Source: Areca catechu (taxonomy: Eukaryota; Streptophyta; Magnoliopsida; Arecales; Arecaceae). Taken from it: a stretch of DNA of 64,000 bases. The position numbers and the translations under genes were made by a program. The notes under the pieces were generated by a model. That model saw nothing but the letters and a program-made list of their open reading frames with translations. It made no database searches and had not been told where the DNA came from. Positions 52,276 through 62,340 of this stretch are shown here, piece after piece (position 1 is the first letter of the stretch; each line of letters opens with the position of its first letter). Where the stretch lies: positions 1,798,001 to 1,862,000 of the forward strand of contig JAHSVC010000065.1 in the NCBI GenBank assembly GCA_021397845.1. The letters are read 5' to 3'.

Positions 52276-53972
52276 TGATGCGGGACAGATAAATAAATAA
52301 TAAAAATAACAATTAATATATTTTTTTTATATTTTCAAATTTTAGAAGGAGAGCTCATAGGTGACAGTAAAAGAAACTAATAAGTCTATTACCCGCACAA
52401 GTAAACAAATAAAACAATTTTAAAAGCAGGACCTGGTGGTTGAGAAATCACCATAAACTAGGATTTATTCAACGATTCAGTATTTATGAGAAGGGAAAGG
52501 TTCAATGTTACTGACGTAGATTGCTCTCTTGATGTAGATTTGGCAGGACTCTCAAGATCATAGAGTTGGGACTTCAAGATCTTGCTTCTGTGCTTCGATT
52601 TTTTACACGATGCCAGTTTCGAGGCAAGAATACCAAATCTGGATTGTTGGTCACCTGCAAAACACTCAGCAAAGGAATTCAGGTTAGAAATCAACAATGA
52701 AATGGAAAGAAGGAAAAGAAAGGGTTCGAAGTGATGGTTGGGTTTTCTTCTTCGGCTGGATAAGTAGGGCCTCACACCTTGCGATGCTCCAAAAGAACAA
52801 AAGAAGGGCCTCGCACCCTGTGATGCACGCAGCAAAAGAAGATTTCGACAGAATGTCTTTGTATTTCAATAATAATTGCATGAATTACAAGAGGTGCTGG
52901 TGGGATATTTATAGACCTCTAACTAGTGGAGTAAGGGACTCAGATACAAGACTTTTGTCCCCTTTGCATTACAACTCTAGACATCATGTTTACATAGCGT
53001 GGACTCCTGTTGGATTAAAAATATGGACTCCTATCCATGGTTGGCGCCAATATGGAGATAGGGTGATGATCTTTGATGAAGGGCCATGATGGATGGACTC
53101 AGGTATCTTGATAATGTAACCTTCTGCAGATGCATGGACTCTTTAATTTGAATTGGAGAAAACTCTAGAGTCTGGATGAAACTCTTGAGTCCTTAAAGCT
53201 TGAGCAACTAGCAACTTGTTGGAGTGAAATGCTAGGAGTAGAAACCCTTGGACCTCCAACACTAGGCGAGCAAATAATTCAAAATTTCTTTGAAGTGGGC
53301 ATTGAACCTTGCTTGGTTGAATTCCTTTGAAGTTGGCATGAATTAATTTGGATGGAGGGCGCCAAGATGGGAGTCCTTCACATTTACTTCTCTTAAAAAT
53401 ATGAGGTGCCAAGTATCCTTCTTCTCATGGGCGACCATGTGATGTTGCCCTAATTTTTGTAGCATGTCCAAACACAAGTGATAGGCCTTGTGTTATTGTC
53501 CTCCTAGTGATGTGGTAGTAGTTGTCCTGAAATCATGCAAAGGTGGTGCCAAATAGGATGGCATATGGCAAGAACTTATGCTAGCACATGGGGTCACATG
53601 GACTTGTCTTGAGCTAGCACATGGGTCTTGATTTGAGTCACATGGGTCTTTAATTTGGTCTCCCTTGTAATACAAGACTCAATAACTAATTCTTTACAGG
53701 ACTCAATAAATAACTAAAGCCCTACTTGATCAATTGGAACCCAATTTGATCAAAAGGCAAGACATGTAAATAAGTGATTCAACTTGGGTAAAGGGGTTTG
53801 GCCCCAAAGGCCAAAAAAAAAAACCCTAATTACAGCTAGTAAAAGGGGTTTACAAAATTAAAATAAAATATTTACATGGATAAAAGGGTTGGGTCCAAGG
53901 CTTTATTCACAGGTGATCCACAGGGATGTGGATTCAACCTGTCAATATTTTCGGGCCCTGGTGTCCACACCA
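52276..53972 (-). repeat. 3' LTR of element E (1697 bp)
   Basis: Plus strand begins TGATGCGGGACAG and ends GTGTCCACACCA. One R-U5 part only (compare three in C1). TATA box at 52906-52914. Confidence 0.9.
52906..52914 (-). promoter_or_regulatory. TATA box of the element E LTR
   Basis: TATTTATAG on the plus strand, same context as 24162-24170 in C1. Confidence 0.55.
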
Positions 53973-54440
53973 ATTCTTCCCGGGTGGGAGAAACTCGACC
54001 TTGTCGAGTATGGATCAACATCACTAACATAGCGCTCTAGCAAGTCCGAGTCAACTCTTAGCAAGTCCTCTACAGTGATCCAAGAATCATCAGACTCAGG
54101 TCATCCTTGCTAATGAACCAGATACCGCTGGTAATCCTTGCCTTGGATAGCAATGATCTTGTCATCCAAGATTCGTTCGATCTTGTCTCTCCGGGCTGGT
54201 GGTATGGCAGGTGGACACACTTGGGTTGGCTCACTCTCAAGGACAGGATTAGGCCCAAATGGCTCACTAGGAATCAACGTTGGTTCCCTATACTCGATAA
54301 GGTCTGAAATGTTGAAAGTATTGCTAATGCCTAGTTCAGGTAGCAACTCGAGTACATAGGCATTAGGTCCTATTTTTTAAATTACTTTGTATGGTCCACT
54401 ACTACGAGCATATAATAGTTCCAGGTGGGAACCATGATAA
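53973..54440 (-). pseudogene. Integrase tail (GPY/F) and chromodomain of element E
   Basis: From about 54440: LYARSSGPYKVI, then a stop, KIGPNAYVLELLPELGISNT and FNISDLIEYREP (54350-54280), PPARRDKIERILDDKIIAIQ and GKDYQRYLVH (54200-54110), continuing through a TAG and the TGA at 54101-54103 to DSWITVEDLLRVDSDLLERY. Hairpin ACTCGAC/GTCGAGT at 53993-54009 and a GGGAAGAAT tract follow. In an intact element this part would guide integration; here it is separated from Gag and broken. Confidence 0.8.
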
Positions 54441-55097
54441 AGTCTCCTTCAATGTATTCCTTTGAGTCTTTTTTTGAAAAGACTCATTGCTTTCATTAAT
54501 AATTTTTTTTTATCAATATGCATGCAAACCCTAAGCTACATCTGGATTTGTCCTTTGGTCAGGTGGGTGACATGCAGATGAAAACGATGCATGGATTCCT
54601 ACTAAATGCCATAGGGTTTTCCAAAAGTAAGTGACAAACCTAATATGCTCAAAAGATGTATGCAACTTACTAACCTCTATAAAATGTAATCTAATGATCC
54701 TAAAAATGTTGGAAGCTTCAGGAAAAGGTAAAAAATAAGAACTGGATTCGGGGTTGACTTGGTAGGGTAGGAAATAAGAAAAGGGTTCGGGGATTGGTCC
54801 TAGATTAATGGGGTTGACCTTAAAGGTTTAGGTTATTTCTACGGTGTTTGCCTTATAGAAGAGTGGGTCAATTATTTCAGAAAAAAGATCTTCAATTGGG
54901 ACTGATGGAGTGAATTCTTCCTGAGGTTACTGGTTTAGAAAAATCAAGTCCTCAATAAGCTTTTTTGGTTCCTGAATTTTAGGACTAGGCTCTATGACTT
55001 GACACTTTTCTAGTATTTTCGAAGGTAAGGTCTCAGTAGTAGGGTTAGGTTCCTCATGGATTTCTTTTTCTAAAGATCATATCAGTACAGTTTCTGT
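54441..55097 (-). pseudogene. Post-Gag linker region of element E
   Basis: Frames contain EEPNPTTETLPSKI, EPSPKIQEPKKLIEDLIFLN and VNPINLGPIPEP, equivalent to the linker of element B (5920-6261). The part 54441-54720 is AT-rich spacer with no domain. Several stops. Confidence 0.55.
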
Positions 55098-55932
55098 CTA
55101 GGTACGATCATGGTTAACTAACTCTAGGTTGGCTTCAATCTGGGTGTCTACTAGGTTAGCTAATTCTGGGTCTATCCTACCTACTTCATTTTCAATGTTA
55201 TCCTTGTGAATTAAAGGGGTACTAGGGATAGGTCGGCTAAGGGGAAGTGGGCTAATACTGGGTTCCCATATAGGGGTACTAATCCTATAGGGTTCAGGTT
55301 GACTAAAGGAAAGCTGACTAGTACTTGATTGATACCTAGGGATTATGGGTTCCTTAGATTCATAGGATATGGGTTTGGATCTATGGGTTATAGATATGGG
55401 TTTGTAGAGTTTGGGTTCATAGGATCCCTGATGGTAGGGTGCAGGAAGGTACATTTCTCTAAGCTTGCTTTTTATGTCTCTCCAGGTAGTTATGGGGATT
55501 TCTACTTGTAGTCTAATCATCCTTTCAAACTTATCCCAATAAGTTCTAGCCTGGAGAACTAACTTGGTTTTGGCAAACTTATATTTTCCTTTTTCTGACA
55601 TTACATCCCAAGCAAAATACTCATCCATACCTCTTTCGCAACTAAGGTAATCCTCAAAATCAAGATCGCCACCAAGTGGCTCTCTCAACTTGGTCTATGA
55701 AATTATAATTAGGTCTCCTATAGCTAGTCTCCCAGATTGGGTCATGGCGAGGAGCTATCCTAGGGTTAGAAGGTATAGGACATGGGGTCTCAAGTTTAGG
55801 TTCAGTACGGGTCTTACGAATTTTCTCTAGGTTACCTAATTGGTTGTCTAATCGGTCAAACCTAGTGTTAAGTTGTCCTAACTGTTCAATCATAGTCCTA
55901 AAGAAGGTCTCAAGGTTAGACTCCATGGTCAA
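55098..55932 (-). pseudogene. Gag of element E with frameshift
   Basis: ATG at 55932 starts MTMESNLETFF with a coiled coil (TMIEQLGQLNTRFDRLDNQL). At about 55680 the frame shifts to 55688-55098, which holds the Gag core: DFEDYLSCERGMDEYFAWDV, MSEKGKYKFAKTKLVLQART, IPITTWRDIKSKLREMYLPA. This parallels element G (MDHYFSWYDMSEDRKVRFAQ, LREKYLPASY). After PAPYHQ the second half of the core and the zinc knuckle are deleted and the SQPEPYRISTPIWEPSIS linker follows. Confidence 0.85.
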
Positions 55933-56132
55933 GCTAGGTTAGGTTTGGGTTCGAACTACTAGTATTGGGCTCCTAATCTAGGGGTCATGCAATGCAAACA
56001 CATTAAACTCAACTCAGACTAGGGTTTCATAGACCTAGAGCTCAAGTAGAATGGGTCAGCTCAACTTACAGCCAATTCAATAATTATCCTATCCACTGGC
56101 CAGGTAAGAGGTGGGGTCATGGGAGGCTCCCC
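55933..56132 (-). other. Leader of element E, partial
   Basis: Noncoding; 56050-56130 resembles 6985-7060 in element B (cagctcaacttaca, ccactggccaggta, gggaggc). Interrupted by copia F at TCCCC (56128-56132). Confidence 0.7.
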
Positions 56133-57984
56133 TGTTAGGAATTGTGTTCCAAAGCCAATTGTCTAGGTTGTAGATAGTTATGCTATTTTGTATTTTATAT
56201 ATGAATTTTTAATAAATAAAAGTTATTTATTTTGGGTTGTCCATCATTTTACATTTTTCTATAATAAACTCTTGTATGATGGAGTCCTTAGAACTACTTT
56301 GTTTAATATAAAGGGGATATATCAAGTAGTTCTTAAACCGGTTCACAACCAAAGGATACATTATTATAGGATGACAATGTATCAAGTGTAGATTGTTATA
56401 TGTCACATTTGTTGGTTGTTCTCTTAACCAAGGAGTGTGGAGACACTCATGTGATATGCAAGTGAAGTGTATGACATTTTACTGAACGTGACCATCTGCG
56501 GAGCTCCCTTCTACCAAAGGGTTGCTCGCGATGGGATATGGATATATGTGTCCCTCAGACCTGATGTCACCATGGCAGCTTGCAAGCAACTCATTATACT
56601 TTAATGTCGGACTACCTGGATTTCAAATCCAGTGATAGAAGGTTTCTGGGTATAGTTATGTAATTATGGAGCGGTGGTGGATCAAGATGGAATTGACCTC
56701 TCCAAATAGTTTGGAGTGAATGACTCACTATGTCTCAATTCAGCAAACCTTGGCCAGGGTAGTTCTTGTGAGGAATCACAGACTTGTGAGGCTGAGACAT
56801 GATATGGATAGACCAAATAAGGGTTGGCAGTCTAACCCTAGGTTATCTTGAGCATTATAAGGTCAAAGAGATGAATTATGCGGCAACCATATGCCAGAGG
56901 TTCTTGTGAGGTGCTCTGCATCTTCGACCTATCCGGACATTGGGTATCATTGCTAGATGAGGACTTTGACTGGTACTAAAAATTTTCCAATGCTATCGGC
57001 TTAGTGTTCGAACCTATGGGGTCACACACCATAGAGGATTTCTATCTGATCTTGTGGCTAATCGATGATTGGGAATTATTTGCCATCACCTGAAGTCAAT
57101 ATGATTGACTTTACTCCAAGTGTTGACACTTGGATTTTTGTAGGTGTCGACACTTGGTGAAGTATTGACACTTAGCTATTTTCGAGTGTCGACACTTCTT
57201 GTGACAAACAGATTTCTGGGAGGATTTCATGAAGAATTTTTGGACATATTTTGACCTGGTTTGAATTTCGAATTCAAACCAGTTTTGGCTCTAAGGTTTT
57301 ATGGTATGAAGGTCATATCTTTCTCTTTGGGTTGGACCCATTTGGAATGACCGTGATCCTTTCCCCCATTCTCTCCTCTCATCTCTCCTCCTTCCTTCTT
57401 CTCGCTCCCTGATGCCCCTGTAAATGTAGGACATTATGGTGGCTGCTGGGGTTACACAACAACAGCAAAAGAGTTTTTGAGATAAGAGGATTGAGAAGTA
57501 TGAGAGATTTTGGGATTGGGTGTGAGCTACCTGGCATTCTAGCTAGGTCTTGGGAGTGAGGTTTTGGGAAAGGGTTCCTGCTCTCCTCCTAGTCTTCCTG
57601 GAAGTTGAAGATCGGCCAAGGATCCCAAAGGGCTAGCACTCCGAGGGAGTTGATCAGAGTCGAGCCCAGGTGTGGACATCCTGTAGAGGCCAGACACGTG
57701 TATGGCTCGAGCGCCCCCCACCTTCTCGCTGCTCTTCATAGCTTCTCTCCAGCACTCTCAGAGGTATAGAGGTATGACCTTTATATTTATGTTGATTTCT
57801 TGTTTTTGATGTTATATGCATGCTAGATTGTTATACTAGTTCCTGTTGCGGGCAGATCGGTAGATAGTTTAGATCTATCTACCGAGCCTTCCACTGTGCA
57901 TGTTTTAAAATTATTTTAAAATGCATTTCCTCTGCCATCTTTTCTTGCATATTGTATGCTAGGTGTCGGTGTTTTCCATCTTCA
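56133..57984 (+). repeat. 5' LTR of copia F (1852 bp)
   Basis: TGTTAGGAATTGTG to CCATCTTCA. Near the start AATAAATAA/TTATTTATT form a perfect inverted repeat (56211-56231). GTCGAC-type repeats at 57115-57200 and a pyrimidine-rich tract near 57360-57410. The minus-strand frame 57539-57739 has no known domain. Confidence 0.9.
57115..57200 (+). repeat. GTCGAC-centred repeats in LTR F
   Basis: AAGTGTTGACACTTGG, GGTGTCGACACTTGG, AGTATTGACACTTAG and GAGTGTCGACACTTC follow each other. AGTGTCGACACT (57185-57196) is a perfect 12-bp palindrome. Confidence 0.85.
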
Positions 57985-57985
57985 A

Positions 57986-58003
57986 TGGTATCAGAGCAAT
58001 AGG
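57986..58003 (+). promoter_or_regulatory. Primer-binding site of copia F
   Basis: TGGTATCAGAGCAATAGG one base after the LTR end; tRNA-Met type. Confidence 0.95.
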
Positions 58004-59910
58004 TTCATTTTGTAGTATAATATGCTAGCATGCTAATAACATCTCCTTTTTCTTCTTAAGTACTTGGATTGAGTGCTTCACCAGGCTATCCGGTCATATA
58101 AGAAAAGTAGGGCTGCAAGACCCTCTCTTCCCATTCAATGGGATCTCTTATGGCATGTAGGGGTGCCACTGTGATAGGCTCATGAAAAAGAAAATAAGAA
58201 GAAAGTATTTTGTAGGTTAAAAATATTTTAATCTAATGACATGATCATAAAATGACTTTAGATAAGATCTAAGAGTTATTTTTGATCGATTTTGCTTGAA
58301 TGTTTGGAGAAACATTTGATTTGAAATCATTATTTTTTAGTTGTCTCAAGCTGTGAGTCGATACTTGGCCTTTGAAGTGTCGACTCATGGGTATTATTTT
58401 TCTGAGATCTAGTTTCTATCTGTGTTCTGAGACAGGCTAGAGTGTCGATACTTGACCCTGAAGTGTCGACACTTGACCCTAAAGTGTCGACACTTGCCTT
58501 TGAAGTGTCGACACTTGAGCACGTGCCAGGAAACATGTTGTTCTGTTTTCTGTTCCCTATCTCAGGCCTTGAATCGATACTTGCTCTTGAAGTGTTGACA
58601 CTTAGCTGCAGAAAATACTGAAAATAGTGAATTTAAATTTTGGTTTTGTTGTAAAATTATTTTACATGATAAATTAAAATTGTTTTAATTTATTTTAAGG
58701 TTATTGAACTTAATTTTGAATTAAGATTGACTAAGAACTCTAGGAATATGATTCAAAGATCTTAAGTCATTTCAATAAGCCTTAAGGGTCATGGGTTAGC
58801 TTCTATTAGGTCCTTAATTGGGTTAGACCTAAGTTTAGATGCATTGGACTTGTTAGAGAACTAATCTAATCAAAAGTTGAGTTAGGATTTTTTCTCTAGA
58901 TCTATCTAATAGTTAGATTGATTAGTTCATAATCTAAATGGATCTAATTTATGGCTCAGTGGAAAGCCCGAGTCTCTAGGCTAGTCTAATCGAGTCTGAT
59001 AAATCGATTGGTATCGAGATAAGTTTGGCATTGTGATCATGGTTCTTTGGGGCTACCTCTTACCTAGCCAACTCTGTTGGTGTCTAGGCAAGACGGTTAA
59101 TGGCGCAACCCAATCCATGATCTCACTTACCTGGCCAATGTGGTCAATCAAGATTGATTAGATAGCTCATTGACTCGTGTTAACCCTTGTCACCTAAGGT
59201 TAATCAGTCTTGACTGATTTTAGGTGCCCATGGATCATTAATTATGTGTAACCCTCCTTGTTTGCTGATTTGGTCAGTGGGAGGTTGATCCATGTCTTCT
59301 CTTCTCTTCATCTGTCATATTAAATAAAACCCTTTAAATTATTAGATCCTTAAAAGAACAAAGTTATAGAGATAACCAAGTCCTAGCCTCCTATTAAGTG
59401 GGATAGTAATGTGTCCATTAGTTTGGTGTTCATCGGCAGATCCAAAGATCGGGTGTTCATCGGGCTATTGGAATTGCTGTTCCTAATATAATGGCTCAGT
59501 GCGACTCTCTTAACGGTGGTCAGGTAGGCCGGCCAAACTCGGGCTTGACATTCATTAGTTAGAAGCATTGAATTTTATCATGTTAATGGTTGGACCTAAC
59601 CAGGACCTTCAATAGGAGGCCCAAAGGCTGATTGAAGTACTCCTTGGGGCAAAATCCAATTGCTAGAGGTTACTTGGAGAAGTAATCGATTTAAGAACCA
59701 ACCTTTAGACATGCATGGGTGGGCCGGCCAAAGTCGGGCTTATGTGTTGTCTATTGGACTCTAGTACCCACTAGGGATTTAAAGTAATTCCTCGGATTGG
59801 AGGTAGAGGCTACCAATCTGAGCAAAATAGTGGGAGGGACTTTTGGACTAAAGTCCATGTCTTTAGGTTAATAATTTATATACACTAATTTATTTGGGTT
59901 TTCCTTTCAG
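58004..59910 (+). other. Leader of copia F
   Basis: Long noncoding leader without a convincing ORF. It contains a 21-bp-period palindrome array (58440-58516), a hairpin CCTAG-CCAAC/GTTGG-TGT-CTAGG (59063-59088) shared in plan with copia D, a hairpin CACCTAA..AATCAGT/ACTGATT..TTAGGTG (about 59192-59228), and a 20-nt block GGCCGGCCAAASTCGGGCTT present twice (59527-59546 and 59722-59741) between short complementary flanks. Confidence 0.7.
58440..58516 (+). repeat. 21-bp tandem palindromes in the copia F leader
   Basis: AAGTGTCGACACTT, a perfect 14-bp palindrome, at 58461-58474, 58482-58495 and 58503-58516, exactly 21 bp apart, preceded by a degraded copy (AGTGTCGATACTTG, 58441). Looser copies lie at 58354-58385 and 58570-58605. 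Confidence 0.95.
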
Positions 59911-60780
59911 ATGTCTTCCAACCTATCACTCCGATCTCTTCTCGATAGCGAGAAGCTTTGTGGACCCAACTTCGATAGCTGGTATCGAAGGCTCAGGATT
60001 GTCCTGGAGCATGAACGGATCCTGTATGTGATAACGGATCCAGTACCTGAGATCCCTGCTGCCAATGCTTGGGGTTCGGTCACAGACACTTATCGAAAGT
60101 GGCTCTCTGACAGGTCCATTGTCCGATGCATCATGTTGGCTGCGATGAACGATGAGTTCAGTCGCAAATTCAAGGAAGCCCAGCCAGAAGAAATCCTTCA
60201 AAGGTTGAAGGAGTCTTTCGGGACACCAGATGATGTTGGGAGGTACAGGGTCTCCTGTGCTATCTACAACACGTGGATGCATGATGGGGCCTCAGTCACT
60301 GATCATGTACTGTACATGATCGAGATGATTAAGCACCCAGGCAAGCTTGGATGTCCCTTGCATGAACAGCTTGGAAAAGATACGATTTTGAATTCTATCC
60401 CCTCCTCCCATTTAGACTTTCTCGATCATTACAGAATGAATAAGCCTGCAGTCAACTACCATGGTCTGTTGGGGTTGCTGCAGACTTATGAGAAAGAACA
60501 CCAGTTGAATAAAGGGGTGGTGAATCTAGTGGGAGGTTTCTTGGGAGGGTGTCGTCCCTTTAAGAAAGGGAAGAAGAAGAATAAAGGAAAAAAGGTTCTT
60601 AGTGCTTCTGGGCCCAGTCAGGCCAAGAAAGTGAAGGCTGATCAGAATCGTACAGAGTGCTTCTTCTGCAAGAAGCAGGGACACTGGAAGAGAAACTGTC
60701 CTCTTTATATTGCATCTCTTGATCCGAACAGGTCTAAGAAGAGAAAGGTGCAGGATGGTCCTGGACAAGGTATTATATGA
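59911..60780 (+). CDS. Copia F Gag (289 aa)
   Basis: Uninterrupted ORF starting MSSNLSLRSLLDSEK, the same start as in copia D. The Gag core has FDSWYRRLRIVLEHERILYV, RSIVRCIMLAAMNDEFSRKF, ILQRLKESFGTPDDVGRYRV and GASVTDHVLYMIEMIKHPGK; a Lys-rich stretch (FKKGKKKNKGKK) precedes the zinc knuckle C250-X2-C253-X4-H258-X4-C263. It would form the particle shell and bind the element RNA. In copia D gag and pol share one frame; here a TGA ends Gag and pol follows in another frame, most simply a lost base rather than a programmed shift. The ORF itself looks functional although pol is dead. Confidence 0.9.
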   Translation: MSSNLSLRSLLDSEKLCGPNFDSWYRRLRIVLEHERILYVITDPVPEIPAANAWGSVTDTYRKWLSDRSIVRCIMLAAMNDEFSRKFKEAQPEEILQRLKESFGTPDDVGRYRVSCAIYNTWMHDGASVTDHVLYMIEMIKHPGKLGCPLHEQLGKDTILNSIPSSHLDFLDHYRMNKPAVNYHGLLGLLQTYEKEHQLNKGVVNLVGGFLGGCRPFKKGKKKNKGKKVLSASGPSQAKKVKADQNRTECFFCKKQGHWKRNCPLYIASLDPNRSKKRKVQDGPGQGII

Positions 60781-61557
60781 TAATACATTGTAGTTTCTCT
60801 ATTTGTGATACTACTAACTGGGTATTGGATATAGGAAGTCCAATTCATATTTGCAATTCTTTGTAGGGATTTAAAGTTAGTAGAAGATTCGAAGATGGCG
60901 AGAGGTTCTTGAACATGGGAAATGAAAGCCGAGTTCTAATTCTGGCGTTGGGAGTCCTTAAACTTGTTTTCGAGTCCTGTACTGTCATTTTGAACGAGTG
61001 TCATTTTTGTCCTTCTTTCATTTTAAATGTCATTTCTGTAGGCCAGTTGGCCATGTATGGTTATGAACTATTAATAAAGAATAACATTTGCAAAATCATT
61101 TTGAATGATTATGTTGTTTTGAATGGATAAATGTGTGATGGCATCTATGTACTATCACGACCTGTTAGTATAATGTACACGTCTAGCAAATGCTCTAGGA
61201 TAGATAATGTCAGCGAAACATACCTATGGCATTGTAGGCTAGGTTATATTAATAGGAACAGGATAAATAGGTTGAAAACCGAGGGTCTCCTCAATTTTAG
61301 TGAAGATAGTTCACTTCCAACCTGAGTCCTGTCTTCTTGGAAAAATGACTAAGTCACCTTTTACTGGAAAAGGTGAACGAGCCAATGAAATTCTAAGTCT
61401 GATACATACTGATGTATGCAAACCTATGAATGTTAGTGCCAGGAGAGGGTATGGATATTTCATTACTTTCACAGACAACCTTTCGAGGTATGGTTGTCTT
61501 TTTTATGAGACAAATATGAATCATTTGAAATGTTCAAACGATATCATAATGAAGTGA
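60781..61557 (+). pseudogene. Copia F pol: protease and GAG-pre-integrase, degenerate
   Basis: TTNWVLDIGSPIHICNS is the protease active-site region with DTG changed to DIG. A TAG follows, then ERFLNMGNESRVLILALGVL, HFCPSFILNVISVGQLAMYG, another stop at 61128, TYLWHCRLGYINRNRINRLK, a frameshift near 61310, CLLGKMTKSPFTGKGERANE and IHTDVCKPMNVSARRGYGYF with the first integrase D. Confidence 0.9.
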
Positions 61558-62340
61558 AAAAACAAACTGGAAAGTGTATCAAAACACTTTGATCTGATCG
61601 AGGTGGTGAATACCTTTCTGATGAGTTTCTGACATATCTTGAGGAGAATGGGATTCTCTCTCAATGGACACCTCCAGGGACACCCCAGTTAAATGGAGTG
61701 TCTAAGAGGAGGAATCGAACCCTGTTAAACATGGTTCGGTCCATGATGGGCTTTGCTTCTTTGTCGATATCCTTTTGGGGATATGCTTTAGAATCAGCCT
61801 GTTACCTTCTGAAAAGGCTCCAAGTAAGCCTGTTAGTAAAACACCATATGAGATGTGGACTGGATGTAAGCCAGCACTTTCACACCTTCGGGTCTGGGGA
61901 TACCGGCTTATGTAAAACATTTGGAAACAGACAAACTTGGACCTAGGTCTGACCGGTGCCTATTTGTTGGGTATCCAAAAGAGTCTAAGGGGTATTACTT
62001 CTACTTAGCTGAGGAACAAAAGTTGTTCGTTAGTCTTAGGGCTATTTTTTTGGAAAAGGAGTTCCTTGGTGAAGGAACTATAGCCACTAAGATTGAACTT
62101 AGTGAAGTTCAACAAGTAGAAGAACCGACACATTTAAGCGACCACATAGAACCGACTATGATTAGATCACACCCAGAGCCCACTTAGGAACCATTAAGGA
62201 GATCCGGTAGAGTACCGAGCTGACAGGATAGATACTACGGTTTCTTGGTCCGAGATGATGATCCTATTGAACTCGATGAGAATAATGAGGATCCGATCAC
62301 CTATATGGATGCATTGTAAAGGTTCGACTCTGATTCATGG
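61558..62340 (+). pseudogene. Copia F pol: integrase core and tail, degenerate
   Basis: After TGA at 61555: KQTGKCIKTL, stop, SDRGGEYLSDEFLTYL (second D), then PQLNGVSKRRNRTLLNMVRS, where the expected catalytic E of the 'AERRNRT' motif is K. A frameshift near 61830 leads to LGPRSDRCLFVGYPKESKGY and AIFLEKEFLGEGTIATKIEL. Stops at 62185, 62221 and 62318 follow. Confidence 0.9.

Larger units (their letters stand above)
52276..56132 (-). mobile_element. Element E: C-family non-autonomous chromovirus, split by copia F
   Basis: 3' LTR 52276-53972, then on the minus strand a polypurine tract, integrase tail and chromodomain, acidic linker, and Gag. Copia F inserted in its leader at 56132, so the 5' LTR is beyond the window. 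It contains no protease, RT, RNase H or integrase core. It is the best-preserved member of the family formed by C1 and C2. Confidence 0.9.

Noticed and set aside
58330..58536. A minus-strand frame with an SSVDT repeat
   Set aside because: Translation of the 21-bp palindrome array in a noncoding leader.
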